NCBI GenBank assembly: GCA_965217565.1
Contig: CBDCIS010000002.1
Coordinates: 124,001 to 188,000 of the forward strand
Length of the DNA stretch: 64,000 nucleotides
DNA from: CBDCIS01 sp965217565
GTDB lineage: Bacteria > Chloroflexota > Dehalococcoidia > Lucifugimonadales > CATOSD01
Direction of reading: 5' to 3'
The translations under genes were made by a program, and so were the position numbers. Shown here in pieces: positions 44,019 through 53,383 of this stretch. The notes under the pieces are model-generated. The model was not told the origin of the DNA. It did not search any database and saw only the letters and a list, made by a program, of their open reading frames with translations. Every line of letters begins with the position of its first letter. Position 1 is the stretch's first letter.

Positions 44019-45218
44019 CTACGCGGCTTCCGCTACGCAACGCGACGGGTCGGACTCCGCGAGCACGTGGGGCCTGTGACCGGTGTGGATGTAGTCGGCC
44101 AACAGCTTGCCGGCCAATGGGCCGCGCCCGAAGCCGGAGGACCCCAGCCCCCCGACGATGTACAGGTTATCGCGTTGGGGAATCCTGCCTATGATAGGCT
44201 CGCCATCCAGCGAAAAGGGCATCAGACCAGCCCACGCGCGGTTGACCGGTAGCTCCCTGAGGAGCGGGATGACCTCGCTGGCGTGGCCCCTGTTGACCTC
44301 GATGCCCACGGCGTCGGGCGCGGTGTCGTAGCCGACGAGCTGCCTGTCGCCGCCGAAGATTATCTCGCCGTCGCGGGTCTGCCGCCCGTAGAGATGCCTG
44401 GTCACGCGCGCTTCGCCGCGATGCGTCAGACTCGGAGGAGTCTTGCTATCACCACCTGGGTCTTTGCGCCAGTAAAACTGCGACTCCATCGAGGATATGC
44501 CGTGAAAGACGCGCGGCGGGAGCACGCTGGTGGCCCACATCTGGCCACGCACGGGCACGATGGGAACGCCAAGTCCCAGCATTGCGCCCACAGGCCCGCA
44601 CCAGGCCCCGGCGGCGAGCACGAGCGCGCCCGCGCGGAACTCGCCGCGTCCCGTCGTCACGCTATGGGAGCCGTCGCCGAGAGCGTCTATGCCCATAACC
44701 TCGTGGCCGGTGAGTATGCGCGCGCCGCTGGACTCCGCGGCCGCCGCGAATGCCCGCGTCGATTTGGCGGGGTTGGCCTGCCCCCGTATGGCCGAGTAGG
44801 TGAACCCCAGCAAGTCAGGATTGGCGTTCGGCTCTATGGCGCGCGCCTCCCTGGGCGTGAGCAGTTCGACGTCGCGCCCGCCAGACCGCATCGCCGCAAC
44901 CGCGTCGCGGGCGTACGCGTACTGCTCCTCCGTGTGAATCGCGGTCAGCGACCCCGACTGCCTGAACTCCAAATCATAGCCCATATCCACTTGCAGCGTT
45001 TTGAATAGCTCCAGGCTGCCCATCGTGAGGTAGGCGTCGAGGTCTGGCATACGTCCCCACCCGGAGCCGCCCAGCAGGCCGGCGTTCACGCCCGACGCCT
45101 CGGACGCCACCTCGCCGCGCTCCAGCAGGACGACGCGCCGTCCATGCGCCGCAAGATGGTACGCTGTGGACGCGCCCGCCATGCCACCGCCAATTACGAT
45201 TATGTCGGCTTCTCTCAA
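44019..45218 (-). CDS. FAD-dependent oxidoreductase of the DAO/sarcosine oxidase type
   Basis: The 399-residue protein opens with DIIVIGGGMAGASTAYHLA, the FAD-binding fold, followed by LLERGEVASEASGVNAGLLG. The C-terminal GGLGSSGFGRGPLAGKLLADYI closes the FAD site. It should oxidise a secondary or tertiary amine or a D-amino acid. It is the last gene of the long minus-strand run that includes the aldolase and acyl-CoA genes. Confidence 0.88.
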   Translation of the reverse strand: MREADIIVIGGGMAGASTAYHLAAHGRRVVLLERGEVASEASGVNAGLLGGSGWGRMPDLDAYLTMGSLELFKTLQVDMGYDLEFRQSGSLTAIHTEEQYAYARDAVAAMRSGGRDVELLTPREARAIEPNANPDLLGFTYSAIRGQANPAKSTRAFAAAAESSGARILTGHEVMGIDALGDGSHSVTTGRGEFRAGALVLAAGAWCGPVGAMLGLGVPIVPVRGQMWATSVLPPRVFHGISSMESQFYWRKDPGGDSKTPPSLTHRGEARVTRHLYGRQTRDGEIIFGGDRQLVGYDTAPDAVGIEVNRGHASEVIPLLRELPVNRAWAGLMPFSLDGEPIIGRIPQRDNLYIVGGLGSSGFGRGPLAGKLLADYIHTGHRPHVLAESDPSRCVAEAA

Positions 45219-45256
45219 ACGGAGTGTCTCCGGTGCTGCCCGAACGACAAAGGCTT

Positions 45257-45628
45257 CTACCTTGCCATCTGCGAATCAACGCTGTTCAGAAGTTCCACAA
45301 GCAGCCTGGCTTGATCGATCCCGATAAGAACGTCTTGGGGGTCGTACATTTCCTCGTAGAAGTTGATGTGGAGATACTCTACCGCGGATAACTTGAGCCT
45401 GTAGTCGGCAGGGTTGCTTGACATGTCTATCAATCGCCGGGCGTTGCGCCGCACATCGTTGTGTGACCTGTTCGGCCAGTCCCTCTCCCGTGCGATGCCC
45501 TTCACGCAGTGCGCGACCGCTCCCCACGCCTTTTCGGAAGCCTGGAGCATGTCGCCCTTCTCGAACTCTTCCTCGGCGTGTTGGACATAAGCCTCGCTAA
45601 TCTCCTGGTGCCGTTCCGTTGGAGCCAT
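45257..45628 (-). CDS. PaREP1/HEPN-like helical protein
   Basis: The 123-residue all-helical protein has AEEEFEKGDMLQASEKAWGAV, characteristic of PaREP1/HEPN-like families, then NRSHNDVRRNARRLID. HEPN proteins are often RNases or nucleotidyltransferase partners, but no partner gene is adjacent, so function is open. It lies between the aldolase and FAD oxidase genes. Confidence 0.65.
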   Translation of the reverse strand: MAPTERHQEISEAYVQHAEEEFEKGDMLQASEKAWGAVAHCVKGIARERDWPNRSHNDVRRNARRLIDMSSNPADYRLKLSAVEYLHINFYEEMYDPQDVLIGIDQARLLVELLNSVDSQMAR

Positions 45629-45659
45629 GGGAACCCCGGGATGATGGTTGCGTTACGAG

Positions 45660-46487
45660 CTAAATCACCTCTTGAGACTCGCCAATGTCCTCTGAGGATT
45701 CGCCTCCGAGCTCGGCGCCGACCTCTTTGATGGCCCCGAACTCCCCCCGGAAGCCGTTGTGCATCGTGCGCGAATCGCTGCTGTAGAGCACGAACCGCGC
45801 GCCCTCACGCAGCCACTTCTGCGAGAGCTCCACGGTCTGGTGGTGGATGAGCGTCGGGGTCCCGTGCGAAGCGCAGACGCTGAGTATCTGGCGCAGCGCG
45901 GCCTCGTAGTCGGGATGGTCGTACTGGTCGGGCACGCCGAGCGATATGCTCAGGTCGTTGGGGCCGACGAACACGCCGTCGATGCCCTTCACGTCCAGGA
46001 TGTTGTCCAGATTTTCGATTGCCGGCACGCTCTCGATGCCGATTATGCAGACGTTGTTGCGGTTGCGGTCTTCGAGGTACTCCCGCGTCGCCTGGCTCGG
46101 AAGCTCGTCTGCGTCGATAGCCTTTCGCGCCAGCGCGCCCTTGAGCGGCCGCCACCGGCACGCCGCGGCCACAGCCTTCGCCTCTTCCACCGTCTCGCAG
46201 TACGGCGCGAGCACGCCGTGCGACCCCGCGTCTATCGCCATCGTAACGTAGTGCGTTTCCGGCGTGGGGATGCGAACTATCGGCACGACGCCGCTGAAGC
46301 TGAACGCGGCGAGAAAGTCCGCTATGTCGTCCCTGCCGCGAGGCGAGTGCTCCGTATCGATAATCACGTAGTCGAGTCCGAACTGTGACATGGCGGTTGA
46401 CCATCGGGGATTCCGACTCAGCGATAGCATCGTGCCGTACACAATGCCGCCATTGCTAACCTTGTTTCGTAGCTGTTCGCCGTTCAT
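45660..46487 (-). CDS. HpcH/HpaI aldolase/citrate lyase family protein
   Basis: The 275-residue TIM-barrel lyase has VIIDTEHSPRG, a metal-binding GIESVPAIEN and GVFVGPNDLS, hallmarks of 2-keto-3-deoxy acid aldolases. It would split a hydroxy-keto acid to pyruvate and an aldehyde. The C-terminal 25 residues are acidic and outside the fold. Gene neighbours suggest acid catabolism. Confidence 0.87.
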   Translation of the reverse strand: MNGEQLRNKVSNGGIVYGTMLSLSRNPRWSTAMSQFGLDYVIIDTEHSPRGRDDIADFLAAFSFSGVVPIVRIPTPETHYVTMAIDAGSHGVLAPYCETVEEAKAVAAACRWRPLKGALARKAIDADELPSQATREYLEDRNRNNVCIIGIESVPAIENLDNILDVKGIDGVFVGPNDLSISLGVPDQYDHPDYEAALRQILSVCASHGTPTLIHHQTVELSQKWLREGARFVLYSSDSRTMHNGFRGEFGAIKEVGAELGGESSEDIGESQEVI

Positions 46488-46571
46488 GTGTTCCCCTCCT
46501 ATCGTTGTATCGCTATAACCTTTGGTTTGATTGATTCAGCGGCGTTTGAGCCCATACTCTCTATACGCAAT

Positions 46572-46596
46572 GAGGCCCCAAGCTGTTCGGGGCCTC
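46572..46596 (-). terminator. Hairpin after the acyl-CoA synthetase gene
   Basis: GAGGCCCC-nine bases-GGGGCCTC forms an eight-pair stem between the synthetase stop (46630) and the aldolase start. It has no T-run, so it could attenuate rather than stop transcription. Confidence 0.45.
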
Positions 46597-46629
46597 TATG
46601 AACTATCCCTATCGGTTGACTTGCCGCCA

Positions 46630-48192
46630 TCACATCTGGATTGGCTGGTCGTACTGCTCCTTTAGGACTCGCTTCAGCACCTTGCCGAGGGGGTTGCGCG
46701 GAAGCTCGTCCACGAACACCACGGACTCAGGCTTCTTGAAGCTGGAGAGTCGCTGGCGGCAGTATTCTATGACTTCGTCGCCGCCCACCGATAGACCGTC
46801 TTTCAACACCACGACAGCCCTCACGCGCTCGCCCCAGTCCAGGTCCGGCACGCCTATTATGGCCGCCTCTTCTATCGCGTGGTGAGACTGCAGCACCTGT
46901 TCGACCTCCTCCGGCGAGATCATCTCACCGCCGCGCTTTATGAAGTCCTTGGAGCGACCCGCGAGGTAGATGTAGCCATCCTCGTCCATGTATCCCAGGT
47001 CGCCGGTGTAGAGCCAGCCTCCTCGCATGGTCTCAGAAGTGGCCTCTTCCTGGTTCCAGTAGCCCTTCATCAGCCTCGCGCCGCTGGCGACAATCTCGCC
47101 AACCTCGCCGTTGGAGACGGGGGTGGCGTCTTCGTCCACGATGCGCACCTCGACGTCCGCTAGCGGCTTGCCTACGGAAGACAGGCGGCGCAGTTTCCGT
47201 TCCACCTCCTCTTCCGAACCCTCCAGAATGTGGTCTTCGGGAGGCAGCATGGTTATCGTAGCAGCCGTCTCGGTCTGCCCAAAGGCGTTGATGAAGTACA
47301 TGCCCGGAAACTCTTGGATCGCGCGCTTGATGACCTCCAGGGGCATGGGCGCGGCGCCGTAGGTTATTATGTTGAGGCTGCTAAGGTCGTGGTCCTGGAA
47401 GCCTGGATGGTCCATCAGCATCTTCAGCATTGTGGGAACCATCACGGCGCGGTTGGCGCGCTCCCTCTCCACAAGCTCCATCCACTCCTTGGCCTCGAAT
47501 TGGCGTTGGATGATGAGCGTTCGCCCCCCGTAAATAGAGGACATTACTGACTGAACGCCCGCGATGTGATAGAGCGGCACTGTGAGAATGTTGCGCTCTT
47601 CCTCGTCCGGATCGACCGGAGACACATTGCTCAGGATGTAGGAGGAGAAGCTATCATGGCTCAGCATCACGCCCTTGGGGAAGCTCGTGGTGCCCGAGGT
47701 GAAGAGCAGCACGCTCATGTCGTCGCCATCCCCCTCTGGATAGCGCTCCTCGTCGGATGCCGAGGTCAGCAGATCGTCGTAGAACAGCCAGCCCTCGGCG
47801 GGTTTCTCCAACGAGATGAAACGCGGCGTTGTTTTCAGGTCGATGGCGAACGAGTTCACCAGGTCAACGTACCGCCTACCGGCAACCAGCGCCTTTGGCT
47901 CCGAGTCGTTGATCATGAATGAGAGTTCATCGGCGCGCGCGCGGAAGTTCAAGGGCACGTAAACGGCGTCCAGTTTGGCGGCGGCGAAGCAGACTTCGAC
48001 GTGCTCGTTGCTGTTGACGTGGAGCATCGCCACGCGGTCGCCCGCTCCCACCCCGAGGTCCGCGAGCGCGTTCGCCATGCGGTTCACGCGGTCCTGCAGG
48101 TCGCCATAGCTCAGCCTCATGTCCTCGAAGATTATGGCGGGCCTGTCCGGCACGATAAGAGACGATATGTTCAAGAACTCGGTCGTGTTCAT
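46630..48192 (-). CDS. Acyl-CoA synthetase (AMP-forming)
   Basis: The 520-residue ligase has the AMP-binding P-loop LFTSGTTSFPKGVMLSH, the NAFGQTETAA site, the YTGDLGYMDEDG aspartate and the hinge GRSKDFIKRGGEMISP, with the adenylation lysine in NPLGKVLKR. It activates a carboxylic acid to its CoA thioester, the entry step for the enoyl-CoA hydratases encoded just upstream. Length is typical. Confidence 0.92.
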   Translation of the reverse strand: MNTTEFLNISSLIVPDRPAIIFEDMRLSYGDLQDRVNRMANALADLGVGAGDRVAMLHVNSNEHVEVCFAAAKLDAVYVPLNFRARADELSFMINDSEPKALVAGRRYVDLVNSFAIDLKTTPRFISLEKPAEGWLFYDDLLTSASDEERYPEGDGDDMSVLLFTSGTTSFPKGVMLSHDSFSSYILSNVSPVDPDEEERNILTVPLYHIAGVQSVMSSIYGGRTLIIQRQFEAKEWMELVERERANRAVMVPTMLKMLMDHPGFQDHDLSSLNIITYGAAPMPLEVIKRAIQEFPGMYFINAFGQTETAATITMLPPEDHILEGSEEEVERKLRRLSSVGKPLADVEVRIVDEDATPVSNGEVGEIVASGARLMKGYWNQEEATSETMRGGWLYTGDLGYMDEDGYIYLAGRSKDFIKRGGEMISPEEVEQVLQSHHAIEEAAIIGVPDLDWGERVRAVVVLKDGLSVGGDEVIEYCRQRLSSFKKPESVVFVDELPRNPLGKVLKRVLKEQYDQPIQM

Positions 48193-48246
48193 CTATTCAC
48201 GGAACCCCCTGCATGACCTAATGAGCGTAAAGAATACCACCAAAAG

Positions 48247-48987
48247 CTATCTAATTCCACTCCGCCGCTTCAGAACCCGCAGCGCTAGCCGCCCTTCCAG
48301 CTCGAGCCCCCGCCGGAGGGGCATGTCCATGCCGTCGAGCAGCGCCGTCTTGACGGCCGTGAGCGTTCCGGCGTCGCGCGACGCCAGCAGCCGCGCCTTA
48401 CCCTCCGCCTCAGCGAGCAGCGCGTCGCTAGACGTAACGCTGTGCACCAGACCCACCCGAAGGGCTTCACTGGACGTGATTCGCGGAGCGGCCAGTAGCA
48501 TTTCGAGGGCAGGCCCCTGCCCGATTATGCGCGGCAGTGTCTGGCTGCCGCCCGCGGCCGGCGCCATGCCCAACGCGACCTCCGGCATACTGAAGACGGC
48601 GTCTTCAGACGCAATGCGAACGTCGCACAGGCAGGCCATCTCCACCCCTGAGCCTATAACGTACCCGTGCACCGCGGCTATCAGTGGCTTCCTGATGCTG
48701 AGGAAGAGACCCCAGACATCCCTCTCCCACCTGACCTGGCGCGCCACTACCTGTGAGGGAGCTGTCCCAAACTCCGAGAGGTCTGCGCCGGCGCAGAAGC
48801 CGCGCTCTCCCGCGCCGCTGAGTATCGCCACACGCACGTCGGGGTCGTCCCGCACGGCTTCGAGAGCCTGGAACAACTCGTCGCGCATCTGCACATTGAA
48901 GGCGTTGATCCTCCGTGGTCTGTTCAGCACGACGTAGGCGATTGGGCCGTCCTTCGAATAGAGGACGCTGTCGTCTTCAGTGGTCAC
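48247..48987 (-). CDS. Enoyl-CoA hydratase/isomerase family protein (first)
   Basis: The 246-residue crotonase has the oxyanion-hole segments ILSGAGERGFCAGADLSEF and YVIGSGVEMACLCDVRIAS, and MPEVALGMAPAAGGSQTLPRI with a catalytic-type acid. It hydrates or isomerises an enoyl-CoA. It is one of two crotonases in tandem that are not close copies. Confidence 0.9.
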   Translation of the reverse strand: MTTEDDSVLYSKDGPIAYVVLNRPRRINAFNVQMRDELFQALEAVRDDPDVRVAILSGAGERGFCAGADLSEFGTAPSQVVARQVRWERDVWGLFLSIRKPLIAAVHGYVIGSGVEMACLCDVRIASEDAVFSMPEVALGMAPAAGGSQTLPRIIGQGPALEMLLAAPRITSSEALRVGLVHSVTSSDALLAEAEGKARLLASRDAGTLTAVKTALLDGMDMPLRRGLELEGRLALRVLKRRSGIR

Positions 48988-49020
48988 TGGAGCGCGCCCA
49001 TCGTGGTGAGTCCATACGAG

Positions 49021-49797
49021 TTACTCACTTCTGTATTGCGGGTCTCGTTTCTCCAGGAAAGACGCGATACCCTCGGCCCTATCGGTGGTGCTCTGCAGAA
49101 TGAAGTTGAGGTCACCTTCCAGCCGCAGCCCTTGTTCGAGCGTCATGTCCTGCCCGCTCAGGATAAGTTCCTTGACGTAGCGGGCCGCGATTGGCCCCTG
49201 ACGCGCGATAGCTAAGGCAAGCGCCCTGGCCCGGTTCAGCACGTCCTCCGATGCTACCACCTCGTTGACGAGGCCGGTCTCCAATGCCGAATATGAGTCG
49301 ATGGGCAACGACGTGAGAATCATCTCAGCTGCCGCGCCGCGGCCAACCAATCGGGGCAGCCGCTGAGTGCCGCCATCCCAGGGTATGATACCCTTCTCCA
49401 CCTGCGTCATCCCGAACATGGCTTCCTCTGAAGCGATTCGGATGTCGCACGCCAGCGCAATCTCGAGGCCCTGGTCCAGGGCGTTGCCGTCGATTGCTGC
49501 GATTAGCGGCTTTTCGATGGCCGCCACGCTCTCCGCTACCCGTAGAGAGCGCAGCGCGTCGGTCAGGCCGTCCTCATCCTGACCCTCGAACGCCGACGCG
49601 GCTGTGCCAATGCAGAATGAGCCGCCCTCGCCAGTGAGCACCACGACCCAGACATCGTCGTCCTGGCGCAACCGCTCGCAGGCGTCTCGAATCTCGAACG
49701 CCGCCCTCTCGTCGATTGCGTTGCCGGAGGAGGCGAGGGTTAGAGTCAGGGTTGCTATTCGATTATCTATCTCCAGATGGATGGTCTGAAAAGGCAT
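49021..49797 (-). CDS. Enoyl-CoA hydratase/isomerase family protein (second)
   Basis: The 258-residue crotonase has VVVLTGEGGSFCIGTAASAFEG, GNALDQGLEIALACDIRIAS and MTQVEKGIIPWDGGTQRLPRL. The segment that usually reads FCAG(G/A)D is FCIGTA here, so the oxyanion hole is somewhat altered. An in-frame GTG at 49830 overlaps the jag stop and could give a slightly longer product; ATG 49797 is preferred on alignment. It lies directly downstream of jag. Confidence 0.88.
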   Translation of the reverse strand: MPFQTIHLEIDNRIATLTLTLASSGNAIDERAAFEIRDACERLRQDDDVWVVVLTGEGGSFCIGTAASAFEGQDEDGLTDALRSLRVAESVAAIEKPLIAAIDGNALDQGLEIALACDIRIASEEAMFGMTQVEKGIIPWDGGTQRLPRLVGRGAAAEMILTSLPIDSYSALETGLVNEVVASEDVLNRARALALAIARQGPIAARYVKELILSGQDMTLEQGLRLEGDLNFILQSTTDRAEGIASFLEKRDPQYRSE

Positions 49798-49829
49798 GGT
49801 GTCACAAGCCTCTGGGACTATGACGAACA

Positions 49830-50465
49830 CTACCTGGCCCGTACTACTACCTGCCGCCCGTCGCCCACGCCCGTGCTCTCGGTGGTGACCCTTGCGTGGC
49901 TGGAAAGGGTCATATGGATGATACGGCGCTCGTTCGGCGGCATCGGCTCCAGGGTTATGGCCAGCCCCGAAGACGCGACCCTCTGGGCGACCCGCTGCGC
50001 GAGGTTGGCGAGCGAGTCGTTGCGCCGCTGCTGGTAGCCCTCGACGTCCAGCATCAGGTTGACGCGCTCTCCCAATTGCCGTCCCGCGATGAACTTGACC
50101 ATGAACTGGAGCGCGCGCAGCGTCTCGCCTCTCCGCCCTATCAGCAAGCCTGAGTCGTCGCCCTCGACCTCGAAGAATGGGCCGTCGAGGTCGTCTCTCT
50201 GGGCCTGCCTCAGGTTGACCACCGCGGACACCCCAAGACCGGACAGGATGTTCTCCAGGATTTCGGTAGTTACCCTAACCACGTCTGACGTCTGCTCGAG
50301 AAGCTTGACCCTCACGCGAGCCGGCTCGCTGCCGATTCCCATGAAGCCGGTCTTGCCCCGGCTAACGACGTCTATTTCTACCTCCGCGCGTTCTGCGTCG
50401 AGCTCCCTTAGGGCGATTTCTATTGCTTCTTCCGGTGTCTTTGCCGTCGTTTCTATTTCCCTCAT
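49830..50465 (-). CDS. khpB: Jag/KhpB RNA-binding protein
   Basis: The 211-residue protein has the Jag-N domain (MREIETTAKTPEEAIEIA, GKTGFMGIG), a KH domain with GLLIGRRGETLRALQF, and an R3H domain (about 150-205). It binds RNA and works in cell division and envelope control with KhpA. GAGGAGA upstream of ATG 50465 lies inside yidC, and the two genes overlap by 104 nt in different frames. The order yidC-jag is ancestral. Confidence 0.93.
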   Translation of the reverse strand: MREIETTAKTPEEAIEIALRELDAERAEVEIDVVSRGKTGFMGIGSEPARVRVKLLEQTSDVVRVTTEILENILSGLGVSAVVNLRQAQRDDLDGPFFEVEGDDSGLLIGRRGETLRALQFMVKFIAGRQLGERVNLMLDVEGYQQRRNDSLANLAQRVAQRVASSGLAITLEPMPPNERRIIHMTLSSHARVTTESTGVGDGRQVVVRAR

Positions 50466-51282
50466 CGCTCGCCGTCTCCTCTGCTGGGGGCACTAACGCG
50501 GGAGCCGTAGCCTGCTGTTGCCGCTCCCCTCGTCGGGCGCTAAAAATCGAGAATATGGACGTGACCGGCTCCCAGCCTGTAACAAAACCCTGAATTACAA
50601 CGCCTACGGCATTGGACACTACCCAGTAGATAGCCAATCCGCTTGGAAACTGCATCGTGAAGAACCCGAACATCAATGGCATCATCCACAACATCATACG
50701 ATTGGTGGACGCCTGCCTGGGGTCCGCCGAAGGTATGGACGTCATCTTCTGAACCAGATACATGGACGCTCCGACAAGCACGGGCAGCACCGGCGTTCGG
50801 TCCGGCAGGGCCAGGTCCCACCACAGGAACGTGCTGTTCAACGGAATAACCTCGTGCACCTGTGGCAGCCAGGAGTAGAGGTGGCCGGACAGGCCGATGA
50901 GCCTGTCCGGCGCGGCCGGCAGCGTCTGGAGAATGGCTTGGTACAGCCCGATCCAGATGGGGAACTGTATGACCAGCGGGCCGAGACACCCTATCGGATT
51001 CACGCCGTTCTCCTTGTAAATCCGCATGGTCTCCTGCGTTATCCGCTGCCGGTCCTTGGCGTAGCGCTCCTGTATCTCCTTTACCTTCGGTTGAATCTGG
51101 GACATGGCCTTCAACTGGCGGCTCTGCCTCACGGTCAGCGGGAACATGGCCAGCCGCACGGCTATCGTGAATACGAGGATGCTCAGGCCAAAGCTGTTGA
51201 AAAAAGTGCTGTACAGCAGCACCAGGCTGTTTATCATCGGCCTGATGAGAATCGAGTTCCATATGTCGATGACTATTTCCAA
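50362..51282 (-). CDS. yidC: Membrane protein insertase YidC/OxaA
   Basis: The 306-residue insertase has five membrane segments in the short YidC layout. These include the conserved arginine in TIAVRLAMFPLTVRQSRQ and the GCLGPLVIQFPIWIGLYQAI hairpin. The positively charged C-terminal tail (KGARRRTRGGRNRRR) is typical for ribosome docking, but here it is written over the 5' end of jag. YidC inserts small membrane proteins alone or with Sec. Confidence 0.94.
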   Translation of the reverse strand: MEIVIDIWNSILIRPMINSLVLLYSTFFNSFGLSILVFTIAVRLAMFPLTVRQSRQLKAMSQIQPKVKEIQERYAKDRQRITQETMRIYKENGVNPIGCLGPLVIQFPIWIGLYQAILQTLPAAPDRLIGLSGHLYSWLPQVHEVIPLNSTFLWWDLALPDRTPVLPVLVGASMYLVQKMTSIPSADPRQASTNRMMLWMMPLMFGFFTMQFPSGLAIYWVVSNAVGVVIQGFVTGWEPVTSIFSIFSARRGERQQQATAPALVPPAEETASDEGNRNDGKDTGRSNRNRPKGARRRTRGGRNRRR

Positions 51283-51300
51283 CTGTTGCTTCCTAGCCCG

Positions 51301-52446
51301 CTAACAGGCTGCAGGCTGTCCTCTTTGTGTGGGGCTATCCTGGTTCGTAAAGTGTACCCACTCTTCGTCGGGATTGCCATTCGGCTTGATCTGGAGTGCC
51401 CTGATAGAGTGGTCGCGCGCGCCAAAATATACGAAGTCATCCTGCGCCACAATCGATGTCCGGACCTCCTCGTCCACGTTGCAGGCGTCGAGCACGGAAC
51501 CGTCCAGCCCAACCAGCCTTATCTTGCCGTCCGCCGAGGCCAGCGCAATCATCGAGTCGGACACGACGGCCGGCGAGCCCACGATAGGCCCGTCGGTATC
51601 CACCTTCCAAAGCAGGCCGCCCGTGTTGACGCTAATGGCGTAGAGGCTTCCGTCAAGAGAGGGGGCGAGGATTATGTCACCGTGTACGACAGCGCGCCCC
51701 CAGTACCAGTTGGTGGCCCCGTCGAAGCTCCAAACCTCGTTTCCCGTCGCCGCGTCGATTGCGTAGAACACCCCATCGAACGCGCCCACATAGACGCGGC
51801 CATTGGCGACTACGGGCGACGCGGCCACGGCTCCGCCGGTCGAGAACATCCATTGCTCTTCGCCTTCCCGCAGGGAGACGGCGTACACGCTGTGATCAAG
51901 GGAGCCGAAATAGGCGACCCCATTGGCGATTGCGGGCGTTGACCACACCTTGCCGCCGGTTTGGAATCTCCATTGCTCGGTGCCCTCGTCGGTGTCCAGG
52001 GCGTACATGTTGCCGTCCGACGAACCCACCAGCACGAGGTTATCGCTGACCGCGGGGCCACCGACTATCGCGTCTCCCAGAGGCTCTACCCAGCGCTCCT
52101 GTCCGTCCAGAGACAGGGCGTACAGCACGTTATCGTAGCCGCCGACGTACAGTGCGTCCTCGGCGATGAAAGGTGTGCCATAAACGGCGCGGTATCTCTC
52201 CTCCCCCTGGAGCGCGAACCTCCACTTGGTCGCGCCGCTTGCGCGATCGATAGCCCTAACTTCGCCCTCCGACGTGCCTATGTACAGGGTATCGCCGGAA
52301 ATGGCTCCGCCCGACCAACCCTCCGGCGTCCCAATGCGGTTGCAGGCGGCAAGGGTCAGCAGGACGAGCATCGCGCACGCCGCCAGCAAGCCAATTCTTA
52401 CCTTGGGCGCGCGGCTGAACATACGCGACTGTGGGAATCCTTTCAT
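51301..52446 (-). CDS. PQQ-type beta-propeller lipoprotein
   Basis: The product has a signal peptide with lipobox LAAC and then seven or eight beta-propeller blades, each with a W-x-F/A-G-like or YALDTDEG/YAIDAATG core, as in PQQ-binding dehydrogenase and BamB folds. No catalytic dehydrogenase residues stand out, so it is probably an outer-face scaffold. It sits between yidD and yidC, an unusual place, 18 bases before yidC. The start is uncertain (a longer frame opens at 52467). Confidence 0.78.
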   Translation of the reverse strand: MKGFPQSRMFSRAPKVRIGLLAACAMLVLLTLAACNRIGTPEGWSGGAISGDTLYIGTSEGEVRAIDRASGATKWRFALQGEERYRAVYGTPFIAEDALYVGGYDNVLYALSLDGQERWVEPLGDAIVGGPAVSDNLVLVGSSDGNMYALDTDEGTEQWRFQTGGKVWSTPAIANGVAYFGSLDHSVYAVSLREGEEQWMFSTGGAVAASPVVANGRVYVGAFDGVFYAIDAATGNEVWSFDGATNWYWGRAVVHGDIILAPSLDGSLYAISVNTGGLLWKVDTDGPIVGSPAVVSDSMIALASADGKIRLVGLDGSVLDACNVDEEVRTSIVAQDDFVYFGARDHSIRALQIKPNGNPDEEWVHFTNQDSPTQRGQPAAC

Positions 52447-52599
52447 GGGCAACATCAACTCAGGCACACGCCCTCACTGCGGCAATGGGAAAAGCCGTCG
52501 TACCCGTCGAAGAGCGCGGCGAGAGTCGCGTCGGAAAGAATCATTTGCTGCGAAACTGGGTTCACTCAGTATGCCTTCTCCCACTGGTGGCAGGCAATT

Positions 52600-52812
52600 C
52601 TACGGCACGGGGTCATACCCGCTCGTGCCCAACGGACGACATCGTCCCATGCGCTTTGCGCCAAGCCAGACGCCCCGCGCCACACCGTGCGCGGAGATGG
52701 CCTCATACGTGTAGTTCGAACAGGTAGGCGTATGGCGGCAACTGCCGCCCACGTAGGGCGACAGGGCCATCTGGTAGAATTGAATTGTCCCAAGCGCCAG
52801 TCTTCGTATCAT
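52600..52812 (-). CDS. yidD: Membrane protein insertion efficiency factor YidD
   Basis: The 70-residue protein has the YidD core YQMALSPYVGGSCRHTPTCSNYTYEAI, with the conserved three cysteines and an amphipathic N-terminal helix. It helps YidC-dependent insertion. GAGGA lies next to ATG 52812. It lies in the expected place between rnpA and yidC. Confidence 0.93.
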   Translation of the reverse strand: MIRRLALGTIQFYQMALSPYVGGSCRHTPTCSNYTYEAISAHGVARGVWLGAKRMGRCRPLGTSGYDPVP

Positions 52813-52854
52813 TCCTCTGGAAACACCCCATCAGCGGGTTTACAGTGCCAAAGG

Positions 52855-52915
52855 GAGCAAAGTCCCTTCCCCCTTGAGATGAGGGAAGGTTTAGGACGGG
52901 GTAAAGCGCCCTGTT
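52855..52915. repeat. Dispersed repeat (GGGAAGGTTTAGGACGGGG family)
   Basis: AAAGTCCCTTCCCCCTTGAG followed by GGGAAGGTTTAGGACGGGG is related to 37235-37300. It lies between rnpA and yidD and forms a GC-rich hairpin. Confidence 0.55.
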
Positions 52916-52921
52916 CAACTT

Positions 52922-53269
52922 TCATGGCGAGGGTCGCCTCGAGCGCAGTATTCCCGCCCGTCTGAACAGCCCAGTCATGGAGCGTTCGAGCCTGTGAAAG
53001 TCCGCGTTTGGCGCGTCCCTGCGCGCTATCAGCACAATGTCCCAGCCCTGTTGCAAGTCATTGAGGCGAGCGGCTTCTCTCAGCCTCCGCTTCACCCTGT
53101 TTCGCGTCACCGCGTTTCCCACACGCTTCCCGACCGAAAACCCGAACCGGCTAACCCCCAGGTCGTTTCGCCGCGCCGCGAGCACCAGCAGATTGTCGGG
53201 CCAACTGCGTCCCTCACGACGCACGAGCGCGAAATCCCTTGACTTCCTGAGACGCTGTTCTCTGCGCAT
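52922..53269 (-). CDS. rnpA: Ribonuclease P protein component
   Basis: The 115-residue basic protein has RFGFSVGKRVGNAVTRNRVKRRLRE, the RNA-binding signature of RnpA. It helps the RNA subunit cleave tRNA 5' leaders. ATG 53269 (or GTG 53272) starts the gene, about 110 bases after rpmH, in the conserved order. Confidence 0.95.
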   Translation of the reverse strand: MRREQRLRKSRDFALVRREGRSWPDNLLVLAARRNDLGVSRFGFSVGKRVGNAVTRNRVKRRLREAARLNDLQQGWDIVLIARRDAPNADFHRLERSMTGLFRRAGILRSRRPSP

Positions 53270-53383
53270 CACCCTGTGAACGTAGGCGCGCCAACGCGAA
53301 ACGCCAACCCGGATTACGCTCGGCTACCTCACTACGGCACGATGCGCCGCCGTGAGCAGAGACACTGCCGCTTGGGAACAACC

